Assembly (NCBI RefSeq): GCF_004134905.2
Contig: NZ_SDPQ02000003.1
Coordinates: 310,001-374,000 of the forward strand
Source: Aeromicrobium ginsengisoli
GTDB taxonomy: Bacteria > Actinomycetota > Actinomycetes > Propionibacteriales > Nocardioidaceae
Length of the DNA: 64,000 bases
Direction of reading: 5' to 3'
Shown here: one piece after another, positions 1-7,237 of the stretch
Position numbering within the stretch: the first letter of the stretch is position 1
Layout: each line of letters begins with the position of its first letter
Program-made: the position numbers and the translations under genes
The notes under the pieces: model-generated
Database searches by the model: none
The model's input: only the letters and a program-made list of their open reading frames with translations
Told to the model about the DNA's origin: nothing

Positions 1-326
1 TCGTCGTCCACATGGACCGGGAGTCGCTCAACGACATCCCCGACTACGGGAAGTACGACGTCACGGTCACGATCGAGGAGTTCCAGCGCGATCGCCTGAT
101 CTCGTGGTCGATCCTCGGCAAGGTCCGTCCCGGCATGGGACACACCTACGGCTATCGCCTCGAGCCGGCCGACGGCGGCACCCTCGTCACCTCGTTCTAC
201 GACTGGTCCGACGTCAGCCAGGACTGGAAGGACTCCGGCATCTTCCCGGTCGTCTCGGTGACCAACCTGAGCGGCACGCTCGGCATCCTCGACCGGACCG
301 TGCGCCGCGGCTATCCGCGAGGATGA
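1..326 (+). CDS. SRPBCC-family protein, C-terminal part (5' end outside window)
   Basis: The frame is already open at base 3 and ends with TGA at 324-326, so only the last 107 residues are visible. An in-frame ATG at 12 is probably internal, because coding sequence continues to the window edge. The visible part has alternating strands such as VTVTIEEF, DRLISWSIL, YGYRLEPADGGTLVTSFYDW and ends in a helix-like tail. This pattern of a lipid- or polyketide-binding START/SRPBCC fold (polyketide cyclase/dehydrase-like) includes the typical T-x-V-T-x-x-Y-D-W segment near the end. Ligand and role cannot be read from the sequence. It lies 36 bases before the RNase H gene on the same strand. Confidence 0.6.
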   Translation, partial: VVHMDRESLNDIPDYGKYDVTVTIEEFQRDRLISWSILGKVRPGMGHTYGYRLEPADGGTLVTSFYDWSDVSQDWKDSGIFPVVSVTNLSGTLGILDRTVRRGYPRG

Positions 327-362
327 TGTGACACTCCCCCCGACACCACCCAGGAGCACCCA

Positions 363-905
363 GTGACACTCGCCAGGACCCACACCGACGTGCTCGAGCT
401 CGGCAGCGCGATCGTCGTCGGCACCGACGGCTCGTGCGTCACCAATCCCGGGCCGACCGGCTGGGCGTACGTCGCGGACGACGGCGCCTCGGCGTGCGGC
501 GGGCTGCTGCAGGGCACCAACAACATCGGTGAGCTGCTGGCGGTCGAGAACGCGCTCCGCGACTTCGCCGACCGGCCGCTCGTGATCCAGGCCGACTCGT
601 CCTACACGATCGGCTGCTCCACGACGTGGGCCAGCGGCTGGGCCCGCAACGGCTGGCGCAACTCCAAGAAGGAGATCGTCGCCAACGTCGAGATCGTGCA
701 GGCGATCTACGCGCTGATGCAGGCCCGCCGCGACTCCGGTGCACCGGTGTTCTTCCAGAAGGTCAAGGCACACCTCACGGACCTCACGGTCTGGCCGCTC
801 AACGTCGCCGCCGATGCGCTCGCGGGCCAGGCCTCGGCCCGGGCTGCGCGGGGCGACGTCTCTGAAGTTCGTACGACAGGGCTGCTCAGCGGCACGAATG
901 GATGA
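363..905 (+). CDS. RNase H family protein
   Basis: A 180-residue protein of the RNase HI fold, expected to cleave the RNA strand of RNA-DNA hybrids in the cytoplasm. The four acidic catalytic residues can be placed: D22 in GTDGSC, E57 in NNIGELLAVENAL, D78 in IQADSSY and D151 in NVAADALAG. H137 in KVKAHL matches the mobile active-site histidine. The length is near the bacterial RNase HI norm. The start is GTG at 363, preceded by AGGAG eight bases upstream. Its stop overlaps the start of the FhuF-like gene (ATGA at 902-905), so the two are translationally coupled. The link to the cobalamin genes downstream is positional only. Confidence 0.85.
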   Translation: MTLARTHTDVLELGSAIVVGTDGSCVTNPGPTGWAYVADDGASACGGLLQGTNNIGELLAVENALRDFADRPLVIQADSSYTIGCSTTWASGWARNGWRNSKKEIVANVEIVQAIYALMQARRDSGAPVFFQKVKAHLTDLTVWPLNVAADALAGQASARAARGDVSEVRTTGLLSGTNG

Positions 906-1627
906 CCACCGGCCCGGATGACGCGGCGCTCGACCTCGCTGCCGAGGTCGGGCCGTTCTTCGTCCTGGATCGCTGGGCGCCTGACGCGGGGTGGCGGCCG
1001 CTGCGTGAGCTCACCGAGTCCGATGTCATCGCCGGCCGCGTGGCGGCGGCCCGGGAGATGCTCGCCGAGCGGTCACGCGTCGCCGTCGCCGAGATCGAGG
1101 AACGCGCGACCGCGTCGATCGTGTTCCTCGGCCTTGCCGCCCGACTCGTGTCGCCCGCCTTCGCCTCGGCGGTGCTCGCCGAACGGGTCCCGCATCTGCT
1201 GCTCGATGAGCTCTGGTGGCGGCCGGTCGTCGGCGGCCCGTGGCCCCTGGCTCGCAGCTCGGTCGGCGAGTCGACCGCCGGCGAGCTCGCCGAGGACCTC
1301 GACGCCCGCATCCTGCAGCCGATCGTCGCGCCGGTGCTCGATGCGTTCGGTCGCACGTACGCGGTCTCGCCGCAGGTGCTGTGGGGCAACGTCGCCTCGA
1401 GCCTTGCGGGCGCGCTGACGATGCTCCGCGCCGCGCGGCCCGATCGCGCGGAAGCCGCCACGCAACTGGTCGGACAGCTCCTCGACCACGGCACGCTCGC
1501 CGGGACGGGCGACCTCGACCCGGCGGGGCCGTCATTCGTACGCCGCTCGTGCTGCCTGTTCTACCGCGTGCCCGGCGCCGGGATCTGCGGCGACTGCGTG
1601 CTCGACGAGGCTCCGAAGCCCGCGTGA
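902..1627 (+). CDS. FhuF-like (2Fe-2S) ferric reductase-type protein
   Basis: A 241-residue cytoplasmic protein whose C-terminus carries the FhuF cluster signature C-C-x10-C-x2-C (C217, C218, C229, C232; RSCCLFYRVPGAG then ICGDCVL). In the FhuF family these four cysteines bind an atypical 2Fe-2S cluster used to reduce ferric siderophores. The rest is helical and poorly conserved, as is usual for this family. The start overlaps the RNase H stop, and cobG begins 12 bases after its stop, so it probably shares a transcript with cobG-cobH-cobIJ. An electron-transfer role for corrin synthesis is possible but is inferred from position alone. A siderophore-iron role is the family default. Confidence 0.75.
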   Translation: MTTGPDDAALDLAAEVGPFFVLDRWAPDAGWRPLRELTESDVIAGRVAAAREMLAERSRVAVAEIEERATASIVFLGLAARLVSPAFASAVLAERVPHLLLDELWWRPVVGGPWPLARSSVGESTAGELAEDLDARILQPIVAPVLDAFGRTYAVSPQVLWGNVASSLAGALTMLRAARPDRAEAATQLVGQLLDHGTLAGTGDLDPAGPSFVRRSCCLFYRVPGAGICGDCVLDEAPKPA

Positions 1628-1639
1628 CACCATGACGGG

Positions 1640-2518
1640 GTGACGAACCGCTCCCATCCCGACCGCTGTCCCGGCGTCCTGCGACCCTGGATCGCGGACG
1701 ACGGCGCGATCGTACGACTGCGTCTCATCGGCGGCGTGCTGCCGACCTCGGCGCTGCGAGACCTGATCGGCATCGCAGCGGATTATGCCGACGGCACGCT
1801 GCTGCTGACCAAGCGTACGAACCTGCAGCTCCGCGGCATCGAGCACGCCGATGGCTGTGTGCCGGCGGTGCTGGTCGATGCGATCGCCGAGTCCGGACTG
1901 CTGCCCTCGCCGAGCCACGAGCTGGTGCGCAACGTCATGGTGTCGCCGCTGACCGGACGCGTCGGTGGCCGAGCCGCCCTGCGTCATCTGGCGCACGAGC
2001 TCGACCGACAGCTGTGCGCCGAGCCGGACTTCGCGGGGCTGGCCGGGCGCTTCCTGTTCGTCCTCGACGACGGCCGCGGCGACATCGCCTCACGGTCGCT
2101 CGACCTCGGCCTGATGGCCGTCGACGCCGAGACCGTGCAGCTGCGTGTCGGCTCGAAGCATTGGGGTCCCCTGGCGTCGCTCGACGAGGCACCTGAGGCC
2201 CTGCTGTCGTACGCCGAGGGGTTCCTGCGGCATCGCGGCGAGGGCGAGACCGCCCTGTGGCACCTCGACGAGCTGCCCGAAGGCGGCGCCGAGCTGCTCG
2301 GCACGCACTACGCCCGCGATCTCCGGACCCAGGTCAGCGCGCTCCCGCCGCCGTACGGCATCATCGCGCAGGACGACGGCCGCAGCGCCGAACATCTCGC
2401 GGTGCCCGACGGCCTGCTCACCCCTGAGCTCGCGGCGACGATCCTGGATCGCGCCGGCACCGAAGTGATCGTGACGCCGTGGCGCAGCATCGTCATCCCC
2501 GACCTGGAGAAGGTATGA
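1640..2518 (+). CDS. cobG: CobG-like precorrin-3B synthase, short form lacking the C-terminal Fe-S part
   Basis: A 292-residue member of the nitrite/sulfite reductase-like family. CobG normally uses a 4Fe-4S centre and O2 to hydroxylate precorrin-3A, the step before ring contraction. The N-terminus (DRCPGVLRP, then a ferredoxin-like half domain at about residues 20-70 with TKRTNLQLRGI), the RNVMVSPLTG segment near 98 and a second half domain at about 235-290 are recognisable. Only three cysteines exist (10, 73, 126). The cysteine-rich C-terminal section that carries the cluster ligands in full-length CobG is absent. The protein stops at TPWRSIVIPDLEKV, where that section would begin. Start GTG at 1640. 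cobH overlaps the stop (ATGA), so no lost frame lies downstream. It may be a degenerate or partner-dependent CobG. Confidence 0.7.
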   Translation: MTNRSHPDRCPGVLRPWIADDGAIVRLRLIGGVLPTSALRDLIGIAADYADGTLLLTKRTNLQLRGIEHADGCVPAVLVDAIAESGLLPSPSHELVRNVMVSPLTGRVGGRAALRHLAHELDRQLCAEPDFAGLAGRFLFVLDDGRGDIASRSLDLGLMAVDAETVQLRVGSKHWGPLASLDEAPEALLSYAEGFLRHRGEGETALWHLDELPEGGAELLGTHYARDLRTQVSALPPPYGIIAQDDGRSAEHLAVPDGLLTPELAATILDRAGTEVIVTPWRSIVIPDLEKV

Positions 2519-3159
2519 AACGACCAACGCGCCACTACGACTACGTCGCCGACGGACCGGCGATCTACGTCGACTCGTTCGCAACGATCCGCGCCGAGGC
2601 CGAGCTGTCGCACATCCCGGCCGACGCCGAGAAGGTCGCCGTACGCATGGTGCACGCCTGTGGACAGGTCGACCTGACGCGCGACCTCGACATCCATCCC
2701 GGCCTCGTCTCGGCAGCGCGCGACGCGCTCGAGTCAGGCGCCCCGATCCTGACCGACGCCACCATGGTCGCGTCGGGCGTCACCCGCGCCCGGCTGCCGA
2801 AGGACAACGAGGTGCTGTGCCTGCTGCGTGACGAGCGGGTGCCGACGCTGGCCAGGGAGTGGGCGACGACCCGCTCCGCCGCCGCGGTGTCGCTGTGGGA
2901 GGACCGGCTCGAAGGGGCGGTTGTCGCGTTCGGCAACGCCCCGACGGCGCTGTTCCACCTGCTCGAGATGCTGCTCGACGGCGCACCCCGACCGGCCGCG
3001 ATCATCGGCACGCCGGTGGGGTTCATCGGCGCCGCCGAGTCCAAGGAGGCGCTGGCGGCGTTCTCGTTGGGCATCCCCTATCTCACGGTGCACGGCCGTC
3101 GCGGCGGCTCGGCGATGGCCGCCTCGGCGCTCAACGCGCTGGCCCAGGAGCGCGAGTGA
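2515..3159 (+). CDS. cobH: Precorrin-8X methylmutase
   Basis: A 214-residue cytoplasmic enzyme that moves the C-11 methyl group of precorrin-8X to C-12, giving hydrogenobyrinic acid. The catalytic histidine is H47 in RMVHACG, matching the active-site histidine of CobH/CbiC. The family segments TDATMVASGV, GNAPTALFHLLE and GTPVGFIGAAESKEAL are all present, and the length is normal. The ATG at 2515 overlaps the cobG stop by four bases, and the stop overlaps the GTG of cobIJ in the same way. The three genes therefore form a coupled block. An earlier in-frame start at 2479 would lie inside cobG and has no reason to be used. Confidence 0.95.
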   Translation: MKRPTRHYDYVADGPAIYVDSFATIRAEAELSHIPADAEKVAVRMVHACGQVDLTRDLDIHPGLVSAARDALESGAPILTDATMVASGVTRARLPKDNEVLCLLRDERVPTLAREWATTRSAAAVSLWEDRLEGAVVAFGNAPTALFHLLEMLLDGAPRPAAIIGTPVGFIGAAESKEALAAFSLGIPYLTVHGRRGGSAMAASALNALAQERE

Positions 3160-4664
3160 CCGGCCGCCTCTACGGTGTCGGGCTCGGCCCCGGCGACCCC
3201 GAGCTCATCACGCTCAAGGCCGCCCGGCTGATCGCCGACGCGGACGTCATCGCCTATCACGCCGGCGTCGGCAAGCAGTCGAACGCACGACGGATCGCCG
3301 CCTCGCTCATCCCCGACGGAGTCGTCGAGGAGGAGCTCCGCTACCCGGTGACCACCGGCGAGACCGCCCACACCGGTGGCTACGCCGGAGCAATGGCGGA
3401 GTTCTACGAGCAGTCGGCGGCGCGGCTCGCGGTGCACCTCGAGGCCGGGCGTACGGTCGTGGTCCTCGCCGAGGGCGATCCGCTGTTCTACGGCTCCTAC
3501 ATGTACATGCACGACCGACTCTCGGACCGCTTCGAGACCGAGGTCGTGCCCGGCGTGACGTCGTTCGCGGCAGCCACCGCGACCACCGCATCGCCGCTCG
3601 TACGTCAGACCGACGTCCTCACGATCCTGCCCGGCACCCTCGACGAGCCCGAGCTGGCGCGCCGCCTCGCGGACACCGACGGCGCGATCATCATGAAGCT
3701 CGGCCGCACCTTCTCCAAAGTCGTCTCGGCACTGCGTCAGGCCGGGCGGCTCGACGGTGCGCTCTACGTCGAACGCGCCTCGATGCCCGAAGAGCGCTGG
3801 CTGCCGGTCGCCGATGTCGACCCGGCGACGGTGCCCTACTTCTCCCTGATCGTCGTCCCCGGCGACACGAGTGATTCTCGCCGGTCGAGTGGGGCGAGGA
3901 ACGAGCCCCGTATCGAGACCAGCGAGAACACCGCAGCAACCCTCCTCGTCATCGGGCTCGGGCCCGGCCCCGATCGCTGGATCACCCCCGAGGTCAGCGA
4001 GGCGCTCGCCGAGGTCGACCACGTCGTCGGCTATGCGCCGTACGTCAACCGCGTCCCGCAGCGTGAGGGCCTCACCCGCCACGCCTCCGGCAACACCGTT
4101 GAGGTCGACCGTGCCCGCCTCGCCCTCGACCTGGCGCTCAAGGGCGAGCGGGTCGCCGTGGTGTCCGGGGGTGACGCGGGCATCTTCGGCATGGCCGCCG
4201 CTGTGTTCGAGGCGGCCGGCGACGAGGCGTACGCCGACGTGCCGATCCACGTGCTGCCGGGGCTCTCCGCGGTGCAGGTCGTCGCAGCGCGGGCCGGTGC
4301 GCCGATCGGCGGAGACTTCGCGGTCATGAGCCTGTCCGACCGGCTCAAGCCGTGGGCGCTGATCGAGAAGCGGCTCCGTGCCGTCGCCGACGCCGACCTC
4401 GTGCTCGCGCTCTACAACCCGGCGTCCCGCTCGCGCACGACGCAGGTGGCCGACGCCCAGGCGATCCTGCTCGAGCACCGCGCGCCCGGCACCGTCGTCG
4501 TCATCGGGCGCGATGTCGGCCGCGACGAGGAGTCGCTGACGGTGACCACTCTGGCCGACCTCGACCCGGCCTCGATCGACATGAAGTGCCTCCTGATCAT
4601 CGGCGCCTCAGGCACAATGGCGACGAGTGCAGGGCAGGTCTGGACCCCGCGCTTCACCGACTGA
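3156..4664 (+). CDS. cobIJ: Fused precorrin-2 C20-methyltransferase / precorrin-3B C17-methyltransferase
   Basis: A 502-residue fusion of two SAM-dependent tetrapyrrole methylases. Residues 1 to about 237 are CobI (GVGLGPGDPELITLKA at the start, LAEGDPLFYGSY, VVPGVTSF), which methylates precorrin-2 at C-20. Residues about 262-502 are CobJ (VIGLGPGPDRWIT, VVSGGDAGIFGMA, VLPGLSAVQ, LALYNPASRSR), which methylates C-17 and contracts the ring. The same fusion is known in mycobacteria. The GTG at 3156 overlaps the cobH stop. The linker (residues about 240-258, DNA 3874-3929) is encoded by an imperfect palindrome of an actinobacterial repeat type, read through in frame. The next gene follows after 26 bases. 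Confidence 0.95.
   Translation: MTGRLYGVGLGPGDPELITLKAARLIADADVIAYHAGVGKQSNARRIAASLIPDGVVEEELRYPVTTGETAHTGGYAGAMAEFYEQSAARLAVHLEAGRTVVVLAEGDPLFYGSYMYMHDRLSDRFETEVVPGVTSFAAATATTASPLVRQTDVLTILPGTLDEPELARRLADTDGAIIMKLGRTFSKVVSALRQAGRLDGALYVERASMPEERWLPVADVDPATVPYFSLIVVPGDTSDSRRSSGARNEPRIETSENTAATLLVIGLGPGPDRWITPEVSEALAEVDHVVGYAPYVNRVPQREGLTRHASGNTVEVDRARLALDLALKGERVAVVSGGDAGIFGMAAAVFEAAGDEAYADVPIHVLPGLSAVQVVAARAGAPIGGDFAVMSLSDRLKPWALIEKRLRAVADADLVLALYNPASRSRTTQVADAQAILLEHRAPGTVVVIGRDVGRDEESLTVTTLADLDPASIDMKCLLIIGASGTMATSAGQVWTPRFTD
3874..3929. repeat. Palindromic repeat element in the CobI-CobJ linker
   Basis: Arms at 3874-3895 and 3905-3929 pair imperfectly around a nine-base loop. The left arm reads TTCTCGCCGGTCGAGTGGGG and the reverse complement of the right arm reads TTCTCGCTGGTCTCGATACG followed by GGGC. 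The core GGTCGAGT…CGTATCGAGACC is of a type I recall from intergenic repeats in Nocardioides-like and Microbacterium-like genomes. That recollection was not searched. Here it codes for about 19 linker residues (SDSRRSSGARNEPRIETSEN) and keeps the frame of the fusion open. Confidence 0.7.
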
Positions 4665-4690
4665 ACGAGACCCGGGGGCCGTCTGACAGG

Positions 4691-5140
4691 ATGTCACTCA
4701 TGACTGAGGTCACACCGGCAGGGCGCGTGGCACGCCTGGCGATGTACGCCTTGTGCGTCGTGATGGCGTCGAGCGGCCCCGGCTTCCTGGCCCTCAGCCT
4801 GCTGCTGCACGCCGATCTCTGGGCGGGCTTGCTCATCGGCGCCTTGCTGACCCTGATCCTCGTCCCGCTCGGCGTCGCGATGTGGAGCGACGTCCGCAGC
4901 ACAGCACGCCGTATGCGCCGACTGACCGCCGCCGGCGTACCCGCCACGGCCGAGGTCATCGCGGTCAGGCCCACGACGTACGACAGCAACACCCGCGTCG
5001 AGCTCAGGCTCTGGATCAACGCACCGGGCGTCGAGCCGTTCGAGGCGAGCCACACCCGCGACGGCGGCTCGCGCCTGGAGGTGGGCACCACCCTCGGTGC
5101 CGTGGTCGATCCCGACGGTCGCCTGTACGCCGTCGTCTAG
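4691..5140 (+). CDS. Small membrane protein of unknown function
   Basis: A 149-residue protein with two adjacent membrane segments (about residues 15-40 and 44-65, VARLAMYALCVVMASSGPGF and AGLLIGALLTLILVPLGVAM). A basic stretch RSTARRMRRL follows, then a soluble C-terminal beta-rich domain of about 75 residues (ATAEVIAVRPTTYDSNTRVE, then LRLWINAPGVEPFEASHT and VGTTLGAVVDPDGRLYAVV). The C-terminal part resembles the small barrel-like domains often appended to two-helix membrane proteins, but I cannot name the family. ATG at 4691 follows GACAGG. ATG at 4700 is an alternative. The gene ends one base before the convergent cobM gene. No link to cobalamin is visible beyond position. Confidence 0.65.
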   Translation: MSLMTEVTPAGRVARLAMYALCVVMASSGPGFLALSLLLHADLWAGLLIGALLTLILVPLGVAMWSDVRSTARRMRRLTAAGVPATAEVIAVRPTTYDSNTRVELRLWINAPGVEPFEASHTRDGGSRLEVGTTLGAVVDPDGRLYAVV

Positions 5141-5141
5141 T

Positions 5142-5900
5142 TCAGCGCCGCTTGGCCGAACGGTCGCGGGCCGGGTCGTAGAGGTACGACTCGCCGCCGC
5201 GTACGTCCTCGGCCAGCGCCTTGCCGACGAGGATGACCGCGGCCTGCCGGAGCCCGGCCGCCTCGACGTGGTCGGCGATGTCGCCGAGAGTGCCTCGCAG
5301 CACCACCTGGGTCGGCTGGCTCGCATTGGCGACGACGGCGACGGGGCAGTCGGCGCCGTACGACTCGGCGAGCTCGGCGGCGAGCGTACGGGTACGGGTG
5401 ATCGCCAGGTGCAGGACGAGGGTCGAGCCCGTCGCGGCGAACCCGGCCAGCGCCTCGCCCGACGGCATCGCGGTGGACCGCGCCTGCGTACGGGTGAGCA
5501 CGACGGACTGCACGACCTCCGGCACGGTCAGCTCAGCACCGAGCAGCGCGGCCGCTGCGGCGTATGCCGGAACACCGGGTGTCACGTCCCACGGCACGCC
5601 GTGCGCGTCGAGCCGTTTGGCCTGCTCGTGGAGGGCGGAGTAGATCGAGGGGTCGCCGGAGCACAGGCGTACGACTTCGAGTCCGGCGGCATGGGCGTCG
5701 ACGATGTGCGCGGTGATCTGGTCGAGGTCGAGGTCCTGGGTGTCGACCAGCTGAGCGCCGTCGGGGCAGTGGTCGAGCACGGCGTGGTCGATGTAGGTGC
5801 CGGCATAGACGCAGACGTCGGCGGCGTTGAGCAGCGCCACCGCGCGCAGGGTCAGGAGGTCGGCGGCACCCGGCCCGGCACCCACGAAGTGCACTGTCAT
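5142..5900 (-). CDS. cobM: Precorrin-4 C11-methyltransferase
   Basis: A 252-residue SAM-dependent methylase of the tetrapyrrole methylase family that methylates precorrin-4 at C-11 in the aerobic route. The diagnostic opening HFVGAGPGAADLLTLRA, the VYAGTYIDHAVLDHCP segment, RLCSGDPSIYSALHEQ and VTPGVPAYAAAAALLGAELT are all present, and the length is normal for CobM/CbiF. The last residues are basic (RDRSAKRR). The start codon overlaps the cobL stop (5897-5900), so the two are coupled with cobL first. The gene converges on the small membrane protein at 4691-5140 with a one-base gap. Confidence 0.95.
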   Translation of the reverse strand: MTVHFVGAGPGAADLLTLRAVALLNAADVCVYAGTYIDHAVLDHCPDGAQLVDTQDLDLDQITAHIVDAHAAGLEVVRLCSGDPSIYSALHEQAKRLDAHGVPWDVTPGVPAYAAAAALLGAELTVPEVVQSVVLTRTQARSTAMPSGEALAGFAATGSTLVLHLAITRTRTLAAELAESYGADCPVAVVANASQPTQVVLRGTLGDIADHVEAAGLRQAAVILVGKALAEDVRGGESYLYDPARDRSAKRR

Positions 5901-7147
5901 ACGTCGGCCTTCGTGACGGCCAGTTGTGTGATGGCGCGGGCCGGGGTCCAGCCGGTGAACGAGCCGATCGGCGCCGCGTGCTCGACGTGGAGGCGGGTCA
6001 GCTCGCCGCCGAGCTGTGCGTAGCGGACCGCGAGCACGGCCTCGGTCTCGAGCGTCACGCCGTGCACCACGAGGCGTCCGCCGGGGCGGAGCGCTGACCA
6101 GCAGGCATCGAGCACACCCTCCTCGGTCGCGCCGCCACCGATGAAGATCGCGTGGGGAGCCTCGAGGTCCGTCAGCGCTTCAGGGGCGTGGCCGGTCAGC
6201 ACCTGCAGGGCAGGGACGCCGAGCGCGTCGGCGTTGCGGGCGATGCGTGACGAGCGGTCCTCGCGGGCCTCGATCGCGATCGCACGGCAGGTCGGGTGAG
6301 CACGCATCCACTCGATCGCGACGGAGCCTGCGCCGGCGCCGACGTCCCAGAGGAGCTGCCCCGGCAGCGGTGCGAGGCGGGCGAGGGCCGAAGCGCGTAC
6401 ATCCCGCTTGGTGATCTGGCCGTCGTGGTCGAAGGCGCCCTCGGGCAGTCCGGCGGTGAACCCGAGGACCGTTGCGCCGGAGCTCACCAGCTCGACCGCG
6501 ACGACGTTGAGGTCGGGCGCCGACTGGTCACCCCACGACGCCGCGACGCCGTCCGTGCGTGACTCGGTCTCCGACCCGAGATCGGCGAGCACTGTCAGCG
6601 GGCTGGCGCCGTATCCGGCTGCCGTGAGGAGTCCGGCCACCTCGGCGGGGGTCGACCCGTCGGAGGAGAGCACGAGCAGCCGCAGGCCGGGCGCGAGGGA
6701 CCGGGCCACGAGGTGCGGATCGCGGCCGACGAGCGTCACGACCTCCGTCGACTCGGCGGACCAGCGCATACGGGCCCGGGCGAGGGCGACGGAGGAGAGG
6801 GCGGGCACGACCTCGACGGAGTCCTTGCCGAGCAGGTCGACGAGGGTTGTGGCGATGCCGGAGACGAGCGGGTCGCCGGAGGCCAGCGCGACGACGTTCT
6901 TGCCCTGGTGCTGCTCGAGCAGCGCGGGCAGGCCCTCACGGAGCGGCGACGGCCAGGGCTCACGCGTTTGGTCCGCGTCCGCCCCTGAGCCTGCACCCCC
7001 GCCCGCTGAGCCTGTCGGAGGGAGCATCGCGAGGTGCCGCTCACCGCCGAGCACGACGTCAGCAGCCTCGACCAGCTCCCGCGCTCGCGCGCTCAGACCG
7101 GTCCAGCCGTCCGCGCCGATCCCGACGACCGTGACCTGTGTGCTCAT
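5897..7147 (-). CDS. cobL: Precorrin-6Y C5,15-methyltransferase (decarboxylating)
   Basis: A 416-residue two-domain enzyme. Residues 1 to about 210 form the CbiE-like methylase (VTVVGIGADGWTGLSARARE, ALASGDPLVSGIATTLV, VVPALSSVALARARM). Residues about 225-410 form the CbiT-like Rossmann methylase (QLLWDVGAGAGSVAIEWMRA, AIFIGGGATEEGVLD). Together they methylate C-5 and C-15 and decarboxylate the C-12 side chain of precorrin-6B. A low-complexity stretch near residues 41-60 (PPTGSAGGGAGSGADADQT) interrupts the CbiE domain and coincides with copies of a GAGCCTG repeat motif. The gene reads away from the DUF2975 gene. About 90 bases lie between the two starts and contain a palindromic operator. 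cobM overlaps its stop. Confidence 0.95.
   Translation of the reverse strand: MSTQVTVVGIGADGWTGLSARARELVEAADVVLGGERHLAMLPPTGSAGGGAGSGADADQTREPWPSPLREGLPALLEQHQGKNVVALASGDPLVSGIATTLVDLLGKDSVEVVPALSSVALARARMRWSAESTEVVTLVGRDPHLVARSLAPGLRLLVLSSDGSTPAEVAGLLTAAGYGASPLTVLADLGSETESRTDGVAASWGDQSAPDLNVVAVELVSSGATVLGFTAGLPEGAFDHDGQITKRDVRASALARLAPLPGQLLWDVGAGAGSVAIEWMRAHPTCRAIAIEAREDRSSRIARNADALGVPALQVLTGHAPEALTDLEAPHAIFIGGGATEEGVLDACWSALRPGGRLVVHGVTLETEAVLAVRYAQLGGELTRLHVEHAAPIGSFTGWTPARAITQLAVTKADV
7001..7022. repeat. Degenerate GCTGAGCCTGTCG repeat inside cobL
   Basis: The segment contains GCTGAGCCTGTCGGAGGG, and a second partial GAGCCTG lies 20 bases upstream. It shares GAGCCTGTCG with the copy at 12112-12136 in cobB and GCTGAGCCTG with the element at 9388 in chlID. 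On the coding strand it produces part of a Gly/Ala-rich insertion in the CbiE domain. The copy is short and imperfect, so the assignment is tentative. Confidence 0.45.
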
Positions 7148-7195
7148 GCGGCTGACGATATCTGCCGAACGCGTGACACGAGTCGGCCGATGGGC

Positions 7196-7228
7196 TTATC
7201 GTTTGTCGTTAATAACGACTATCGATAA
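7196..7228. promoter_or_regulatory. 33-bp palindromic operator before the DUF2975/HTH pair
   Basis: Arms TTATCG…GTCGTTA and TAACGAC…CGATAA meet at one central base. By hand, 28 of 33 positions agree with the reverse complement. It is AT-rich compared with its surroundings and ends nine bases before the GTG of the DUF2975 gene. It probably overlaps the promoter and is bound by the small HTH protein encoded at 7882-8100. That autoregulation is inferred. It could also affect the divergent cobL gene, which starts about 50 bases away. Confidence 0.65.
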
Positions 7229-7237
7229 GGACTCGCC

